Below, piece after piece: positions 59,568-64,000 of a DNA stretch of 64,000 nucleotides. Origin of the DNA: Vibrio hepatarius. Lineage in GTDB: Bacteria; Pseudomonadota; Gammaproteobacteria; Enterobacterales; Vibrionaceae. How positions within the stretch are numbered: position 1 is the first letter of the stretch; every line of letters starts with the position of its first letter. Below the pieces are notes generated by a model that had not been told where the DNA came from, searched no databases, and was given only the letters and a program-made list of their open reading frames with translations. Location: contig NZ_JAHKPM010000045.1 in assembly GCF_018860525.1 (NCBI RefSeq), forward strand, positions 1-64,000. The letters are read 5' to 3'. A program made the translations under genes and the position numbers.

Positions 59568-60228
59568 CAGTCCATCTCTCTTGGCTGAGGTAAGTGGTTA
59601 GGTGTAGTTTGTCAAATCCGAATTGATGCCTGTTCACTCGTTCAGTGACATCTTTGGTGAGCATGTCAGTAAACTGCTCGGGGGACTCTGTTCGCCCCTT
59701 GATGATGGACTTGAACTTGGCTAACGCCTGTTTCTTGCCCTTTTTGGTTGGATAAACTTTCCAGAGCTTTTCAAACAAAACGGTCAAAGCGTCAGGTTGG
59801 CTTCTAAGATCTCTTGTAGTAGTCTCTGGTAGTCTCTGTGTAATCTCTGTTTTAGTTTGGCTGATTTCGCCGTCACTGCTTGGCGCATTCGTGCGGTCTA
59901 GTTTGGCGCATTCCGCCAAACTAGTTTGCTCCATTCGTACAATCAAGTTTGGCTCATTAATGCGGTAGAAAACTTTGCAAGGAACGCCTTGTTTTTTCTC
60001 TTCAAGAATACCCAAATTACGCAGTTTTTTACGCGCTGTGTCTAGTTCTCTGCGAGACATTCCTGTTTCGTCTTGCCACTCGTCTTGAGTTTTGTAAAAC
60101 CACCCAGAAGAGTTCGTTCTGCGGCTCCAATAAATACTCTGGCTAAGCATTAACGCCCCCGTAATACCAATGCCCATTTTGACAAAGGAGCGATGAAACG
60201 CGATGGGCCTATCTAGAAATTCAATCAC
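59299..60228 (-). CDS. Replication initiator, O-like
   Basis: The 309-aa protein has an N-terminal winged helix (about 1-100; WQDETGMSRRELDTARKKL) for origin recognition. A central segment (VYPTKKGKKQALAKFKSIIK) and LTTYLSQERWTDEHEKF, the usual end of this family, follow. The last about 90 residues are extra and coincide with the start of the P-like gene. It should bind the phage origin, which is often inside the gene, though no iterons were seen. Confidence 0.78.
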   Translation of the reverse strand: MIEFLDRPIAFHRSFVKMGIGITGALMLSQSIYWSRRTNSSGWFYKTQDEWQDETGMSRRELDTARKKLRNLGILEEKKQGVPCKVFYRINEPNLIVRMEQTSLAECAKLDRTNAPSSDGEISQTKTEITQRLPETTTRDLRSQPDALTVLFEKLWKVYPTKKGKKQALAKFKSIIKGRTESPEQFTDMLTKDVTERVNRHQFGFDKLHLTTYLSQERWTDEHEKFNQTNSGTGTTANRFEQHNQRLLEQYGHTATPIGQSDHSTQSSRVGEHQICGSVRDEMATHGATIDLGSRDFHHVDNGDTQSSE

Positions 60229-60949
60229 AGGCCACCTCTGCTAATACTTTGTCAACGTTCTTATGGATAACTTCAAACTCAACCACCCAAACGTAAGGGT
60301 TTTGGTCCCAGTTGTTATAAATAGAGTTCCAAAGAGACTTAAAAGCATGTGTCGCCTTTTCATACCAACCCCACTGTGGCGCGTGAGATCTAGAATCGGG
60401 GTGAGCCTCTAAACCTCCCCATTCGTTGTATAGCGAGTTGTATCGGAAACCTTCGCACTGAGCCTGATCTTCGGAAATATCTTGAATTTGCTCAATCCGC
60501 ACATCGGTTACTTTAAGGGTTAAACGACTTGCACTTCGAGGCATGTGGATAGAGGGAACCCATTTGTAACCACGAACCTCATGGTCTGAACAATTTGCGA
60601 GCCCAACTGGTTCACTCGCTTTATATCGATATTCGTGTATCTCCGTTAGGCACATCGGGCTAACTTGCTGAAAGTCATCATGTCCAAGAGCAGAGAAAGT
60701 CTCACGAATCCAAACTAGATCTCCTATTGAGGCAAGAGGACACATGTCCCCAACAAGCTCATCCCAAAATTGGCCTTCCTTAGTTTTTTCTATATTGATC
60801 ATGGTTTCGAAGACTTTACTAGGCCACCACATGTAACCACTACCGCTATCAGTTGGCTGTGGTTTCATTGGTCTGCGAGTTACCGTCTTTCGACCATTTA
60901 TGATCGCTTTAACCATTTCGGTATTAAAAATCATAGGGACAACTTTCAT
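60221..60949 (-). CDS. ASCH-like phage protein
   Basis: The 242-aa protein matches the phage ASCH-like family: N-terminal MIFNTEMVKAIINGRKTVTRR, PLASIGDLVWIRETF and MPRSASRLTLKVTDVRIEQI. ASCH domains bind RNA; in phages they are often labelled morphogenetic proteins, without proof. It is in the early operon and its start overlaps the small gene upstream (ATGA). Confidence 0.75.
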   Translation of the reverse strand: MKVVPMIFNTEMVKAIINGRKTVTRRPMKPQPTDSGSGYMWWPSKVFETMINIEKTKEGQFWDELVGDMCPLASIGDLVWIRETFSALGHDDFQQVSPMCLTEIHEYRYKASEPVGLANCSDHEVRGYKWVPSIHMPRSASRLTLKVTDVRIEQIQDISEDQAQCEGFRYNSLYNEWGGLEAHPDSRSHAPQWGWYEKATHAFKSLWNSIYNNWDQNPYVWVVEFEVIHKNVDKVLAEVACD

Positions 60950-61077
60950 ACTGCCACCCCCGCTTTCATTGACGCGAATATTTCTGCTGCCTTTTGGCGA
61001 GATACGACAAAACGGCAGGTGCCATTACAGGCTAACCAGACGTTACAACCCTGGTAAATAATTAATGTAAGACTCAT
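60946..61077 (-). CDS. 43-aa early phage protein
   Basis: ATG 61077 to TGA 60946 encodes 43 aa, MSLTLIIYQGCNVWLACNGT then CRFVVSRQKAAEIFASMKAG. The stop overlaps the next start (ATGA), a clear sign of a translated and coupled gene. Three Cys residues stand out. No family recognised. Confidence 0.6.
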   Translation of the reverse strand: MSLTLIIYQGCNVWLACNGTCRFVVSRQKAAEIFASMKAGVAV

Positions 61078-61132
61078 TGCACGAAGTTCTCTTAGGTTGG
61101 TTAGTGTTTGCGTAAATATGGTGGTCAGCCAA

Positions 61133-61681
61133 TTACGCTGCTTTCTTGGTGATCAGTGTTTCTAAGTACTCCAAAATAGGTTCATGAGACTCTTTCGCCT
61201 CATGTACTTCTCGGTAAGCATCACGAATTTGGTCAATACTCGCGCTCTCACCTAGAGAGATCACTGCTCTAAATGCTTCAGAGGTTTCTTTGCTATGTTC
61301 GCTAAGTAACTGGTCACGAGTTTGAGAGCTATGGCTAGCGCCTATTTTAGCGACCGAGAAGCCAAGCGGGTTAAAGAACTTGTTGAGCATTTCACACGCT
61401 CTATCAACAGGCAGAGCCATGATAATGGCTGGTAGTAGATCCAAGATAGTGGCCTTCGCTTCAATACTGGTACGTTCGTTGCAGCGGAAGAAATTTTGAG
61501 CGTTGTTTTTATCATCCGAGCCAGGTACTTTCAGCAACTCTTTACGCTGAGCATCAACTTCAAATTTGAGATTGAAACGGTGGTACATACTGGCGATTCG
61601 GTTTCCAATGTATTCTTTGCTTACCTCAGTTCGCCAACCTTCTACAGCGTTACGCGTAACGCTTTTTAAACTTAATATCAT
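61133..61681 (-). CDS. YdaT-family (CII-like) regulatory/toxin protein
   Basis: The product is 182 aa from ATG 61681. The segment NAQNFFRCNERTSIEAKATI then LDLLPAIIMALP corresponds to the YdaT pattern (N.QKIFRW..., LLPAI..A.P). YdaT occupies the CII position beside YdaS in related prophages and is toxic when over-expressed. The function in lysis-lysogeny choice is likely but not proven. Confidence 0.7.
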   Translation of the reverse strand: MILSLKSVTRNAVEGWRTEVSKEYIGNRIASMYHRFNLKFEVDAQRKELLKVPGSDDKNNAQNFFRCNERTSIEAKATILDLLPAIIMALPVDRACEMLNKFFNPLGFSVAKIGASHSSQTRDQLLSEHSKETSEAFRAVISLGESASIDQIRDAYREVHEAKESHEPILEYLETLITKKAA

Positions 61682-61751
61682 AGTGATTCCTTTTACTGGT
61701 TGTTTGTACAGAGCACGCGCAGTCATGCTGCGATATTTAAATGCGCTATTA

Positions 61752-61946
61752 TTAAAAATATTCAGGACGAAGCTTGTATTTACTTACCTCGCCTCGAGTT
61801 AGTTGGTGAATCTTATTCGCTAACTTGGCTCCCGCCTTGCGATAGCCGTACAACACTTGGCGAAGATAATCTTCATTGGTGTTAAGTTTGTTCGCTAAGG
61901 ATTCTCTTTGACAAGCGTCTAGTTGACGCCAATAGTTTGCATACAT
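61752..61946 (-). CDS. YdaS-family Cro-like repressor
   Basis: The 64-aa HTH protein: CQRESLANKLNTNEDYLRQV, then a second helix and a C-terminal LTRGEVSKYKLRPEYF that matches the YdaS pattern (TGG.V....LRPD.F). It is divergent from the CI-like gene and so acts as Cro. The pair with YdaT matches ydaS-ydaT in E. coli prophages. Confidence 0.78.
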   Translation of the reverse strand: MYANYWRQLDACQRESLANKLNTNEDYLRQVLYGYRKAGAKLANKIHQLTRGEVSKYKLRPEYF

Positions 61947-62000
61947 ATTTAGTACCTCCTAAATACATACTAACGAAATTAAATTAACCTTTCAACGTCG

Positions 62001-62017
62001 TGTACTTTATTTATACA
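62001..62017. promoter_or_regulatory. Repressor operator candidate
   Basis: TGTACTTTATTTATACA in the 88-bp YdaS/CI divergent region has TGTA...TACA outer arms. Fourteen of 17 positions are identical at 63756-63772. A weaker relative (CATACATATTTAGTACC) overlaps the YdaS start at 61940-61956. Confidence 0.6.
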
Positions 62018-62034
62018 TAGTTTACTTTTAGAGT

Positions 62035-62952
62035 ATGAAAACAGCAGAAGAAATTAGAGTCGACAATGCAAGATTCCTAGCCCAGTTAGAGGGGGGGATC
62101 AGTGCTTTCGCATCTAAAATTGATCGTTCAGTGACGCAGACTAGTCGGTTTATGGGGAGCAATCCTACAACAGCCATCGGCCCTAAGATGGCTCGTCATA
62201 TTGAAACTTGTTTTGATAAGAGTGAAGGCTGGCTAGATATAGATCATAGCTATGGAAGTTTTGACAAAGCTAAGTTTGCTGACAATTTGAATAAATCATG
62301 TGAGACTCATGGCATACCAGAGCGTGGTAGAGCAGCCTATATTCAAGAGCACTTATCCAGAAAAGTTTCTCTGGTTGCAATACGTAAATGGTTGTCAGGG
62401 GAAAGCATTCCAGATAAGAACAGAGTTGAAGAACTTGCTAGTATTGCAGGAACAACCAAAGAGTACTTGTATTCACTTCCAAGCAACTCACTAACTGAAC
62501 AGCAGGTACTTCAGGAACCTACACCGCAACATCGTACAGAAAATGTAGTTCCAATCACTGCGCTTAGCGTACCAATTTTATCATGGGTTCAAGCGGGTGC
62601 GTTTTGCAACTCTGAATCTCAAGTGCTACCGCATGATTGCGACATGATTCTTTGCCCTGTTCCGAGCGCTTCTAGTCGTACTTTTGCGTTGAGGGTCGTT
62701 GGTGACTCCATGACAGCCCAGTTTGGCAAGAGCTATCCAAAAGGGACTATTATTTATGTAGATCCAGAAGTTGAAGCAACACCAGGTAAACGAGTGGTAG
62801 CTCGTACTGAACAAGGCCATACATTTAAAGAACTAGCAGAAAATGAGTTCGGTGTACGTTACTTGATAGCGCTCAACCCACATCACCAACCTATATTTGA
62901 TGATGGGATCGAGGTATGCGGAGTGGTGATCGGTAGTTATATATCTGAGTAA
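62035..62952 (+). CDS. CI-like S24 autocleaving repressor with two HTH domains
   Basis: The product is 305 aa. The first HTH-like segment is FLAQLEGGISAFASKIDRSV followed by TSRFMG, the second (about 85-150) is LSRKVSLVAIRKWLSGESIP. A linker and a C-terminal S24/LexA domain follow: cleavage Ala-Gly in SWVQAGAF, Ser in VVGDSMTAQF and Lys in TPGKRVVARTEQ. RecA stimulates self-cleavage in this family, so induction by DNA damage is expected. It is the only plus-strand gene in the prophage. The overall size is above the usual 230 aa. Confidence 0.88.
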   Translation: MKTAEEIRVDNARFLAQLEGGISAFASKIDRSVTQTSRFMGSNPTTAIGPKMARHIETCFDKSEGWLDIDHSYGSFDKAKFADNLNKSCETHGIPERGRAAYIQEHLSRKVSLVAIRKWLSGESIPDKNRVEELASIAGTTKEYLYSLPSNSLTEQQVLQEPTPQHRTENVVPITALSVPILSWVQAGAFCNSESQVLPHDCDMILCPVPSASSRTFALRVVGDSMTAQFGKSYPKGTIIYVDPEVEATPGKRVVARTEQGHTFKELAENEFGVRYLIALNPHHQPIFDDGIEVCGVVIGSYISE

Positions 62953-63704
62953 CTAAGTGTGCTTAGATCTATAGCTCCACTCTCAATATCTGCATTAATA
63001 AACGCTCTCTGTTGTACTGTAGCGCCGTAAGTATTTTTCCCTGTAAATGTAGTTACCAAATGCACTCTAGGCTTTTGGTCTAGGACAAATCTAAATTTAG
63101 TTTCAACGTGTTCATACGAATCTTTATCATGCATACCTGCTTTAATTTGCTTTTCTAATGGGCGATATGCACCATCCCATCCACTAAGATTTTTCTCAAA
63201 CTCATCAAAGTTAAGATAAGCCGCTAACTTTTCGTTGTTATCTGAGTAATCATTTTTGCACCAACCCAAAACCTTTCCTACGGTTAGCTCGACAGACTTT
63301 GTATTGAGTAAATGACTAAAGCAATTGTAAATCAGATGACTGTCTTCAGCATTAATACCAATCTCGTTTACATATGACTCGACAATGCTATGTCTATCAT
63401 GTATCGCCATAGCCTTAGCTTCTGCTAAAGATTTCAACTCAAAGTTACTGAAGCTTGTGCCAGCAATATTGTAAATGGCTATAAATAAAGCCATCCCACC
63501 GACACCAAAAGCAATTTGATGTAATTTGGTGAAACTTTTTAAACCCTGGTTTTCTCGTAAGCTATTTAAACCAGACAGTACTATAGGAAAGCTCAACACT
63601 CCGATCAAAATCAATCCCCAGACTACAAAAGAATTTGCTGTTGGCGAGAGCGCTATAGCCGTTGAAAAGCACGCAATTGAAACAATAAAATTCCTTACTT
63701 TCAT
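62937..63704 (-). CDS. 255-aa membrane protein of the prophage edge
   Basis: The protein has about three TM helices in its first 100 residues (FIVSIACFSTAIALSPTANS, VVWGLILIGVLSFPIVLSGL, IAFGVGGMALFIAIYNIAG). The remainder is soluble with VLGWCKNDYSDNNEKLAAYL. It converges on the repressor gene and overlaps it by 16 bp. Expression in the lysogen, in step with the repressor, is suggested by the shared 17-bp motif 52 bp before its start. It could be a superinfection-exclusion or other lysogenic conversion gene. The family is unknown. Confidence 0.65.
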   Translation of the reverse strand: MKVRNFIVSIACFSTAIALSPTANSFVVWGLILIGVLSFPIVLSGLNSLRENQGLKSFTKLHQIAFGVGGMALFIAIYNIAGTSFSNFELKSLAEAKAMAIHDRHSIVESYVNEIGINAEDSHLIYNCFSHLLNTKSVELTVGKVLGWCKNDYSDNNEKLAAYLNFDEFEKNLSGWDGAYRPLEKQIKAGMHDKDSYEHVETKFRFVLDQKPRVHLVTTFTGKNTYGATVQQRAFINADIESGAIDLSTLSYSDI

Positions 63705-63755
63705 ATTATCCTCCAGAAAATAACCATTTTAAACTTGACACATACACAACCAAAA

Positions 63756-63772
63756 TGTACTTTAAAAATACA
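63756..63772. promoter_or_regulatory. Second operator candidate matching the repressor region
   Basis: TGTACTTTAAAAATACA matches TGTACTTTATTTATACA at 62001-62017 in 14 of 17 positions, with the same outer arms. It lies upstream of the membrane protein gene at 62937-63704. Confidence 0.55.
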
Positions 63773-63912
63773 AATTGAATATTGTAGATAATTTAGCTTA
63801 TCAAACACCCATATAAAATCGATTGCTCATGGTTGAATATGAGAAGCAACTCAATTGCAATCAGTGGCTTATGTGATTGTTATAGCGATTTTGGCAACAA
63901 CCGACTTGACCA

Positions 63913-63941
63913 TTCGATTATTCGATTATTCGATTATTCGA
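63913..63941. repeat. Tandem 8-bp repeat
   Basis: TTCGATTA is repeated 3.6 times. It lies 26 bp before the start of the truncated gene at 63968. The same TTCGATTAT occurs in the sbcB start fragment, which may be coincidence. The rest of 63705-63967 holds no gene. Confidence 0.7.
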
Positions 63942-63967
63942 GAAATTTGTGTAATGAGGACTTAACG

Positions 63968-64000
63968 ATGAAGACATTAGACGTAAATGAAACTCACCAG
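63968..64000 (+). CDS. Gene start running off the window
   Basis: ATG 63968 with GAGGA about 9 nt upstream opens MKTLDVNETHQ and runs to the end of the window. Too short to identify; it is probably the first gene right of the prophage. Confidence 0.5.
   Translation, partial: MKTLDVNETHQ

Larger units (their letters stand above)
33093..63704. mobile_element. Prophage with lambda-type head and P2-type tail
   Basis: The element contains an integrase, a P2-order tail and baseplate module, a lambda-type terminase/portal/capsid module, lysis genes, a Q-like protein, Dam, P- and O-like replication genes, YdaST and a CI-like repressor, so it appears complete. All genes except the repressor are on the minus strand. 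The right limit is set by the last gene before a chromosomal-type start at 63968. No flanking att repeats were found by eye; the true ends may include 32724-33014 or stop short of 63704. Confidence 0.85.

Noticed and set aside
63913..63941. CRISPR-like repeats
   Set aside because: The units are 8 bp and have no spacers; it is a simple tandem repeat.

Overview
The window looks like chromosomal DNA of a Vibrio-type gammaproteobacterium. The supporting evidence is an AT-leaning base composition, Vibrio-like BtuC/BtuD, AstE, TcyP and DUF1415 proteins, a LuxPQ/TorTS-like sensor pair, and a Vibrio-type hybrid myoprophage. No rRNA, tRNA or CRISPR array was seen. Roughly the left 40% is chromosomal and island DNA and the right half is one nearly complete prophage.

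Region 1 (1-10490) is a polymorphic-toxin locus transcribed leftward. Two adjacent genes encode secreted FHA/CdiA-like exoproteins, each with its own Sec signal. The first (7265-10192) carries a Cys-rich N-terminus and a TPS-like haemagglutination domain. The second (2819-7249) carries a duplicated N-terminal domain, a DUF637-like Gly/Ala region, an ENN-type pre-toxin motif and a C-terminal toxin. Its immunity gene and a 48-codon gene follow, then a terminator. Downstream lie three silent 'toxin tail + immunity' cassettes separated by remnants of the same 48-codon gene and by near-identical terminators. No TpsB/CdiB transporter is in the window.

Region 2 (10491-25736) is ordinary chromosome: a periplasmic binding protein with a hybrid histidine kinase, a divergent LysR/MFS pair, DUF1415, a GAF-GGDEF diguanylate cyclase, a MazG-like NTP-PPase, btuCD, astE, a 28-aa basic peptide gene with a strong ribosome binding site, an NAD(P)-binding oxidoreductase, tcyP and a family-3 solute-binding protein.

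Region 3 (25737-33014) is accessory DNA that begins at a truncated sbcB (exonuclease I) start. It holds an HTH regulator, small unknown genes, a candidate membrane-active effector with a membrane immunity-like partner, a DUF2971 protein, a coiled-coil membrane protein, a GNAT acetyltransferase and a winged-helix protein. A 70-bp dispersed repeat with a palindromic core lies upstream of two of these genes.

Region 4 (33093-63704) is a prophage with a lambda-type head module (Nu1, A, W, B, ClpP-capsid fusion) and a P2-type contractile tail module in P2 order (V W J I H G, FI FII E/E' T U X D). It also has a lysis cassette, a Q-like zinc protein, Dam methylase, P- and O-like replication genes, YdaT/YdaS and a CI-like S24 repressor. 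The integrase is the last gene of the late operon and overlaps gpD. Several intrinsic terminators inside the late operon point to processive antitermination. A 17-bp motif is shared by the repressor control region and the promoter of the right-end membrane gene. A new gene starts at 63968 and runs off the window.
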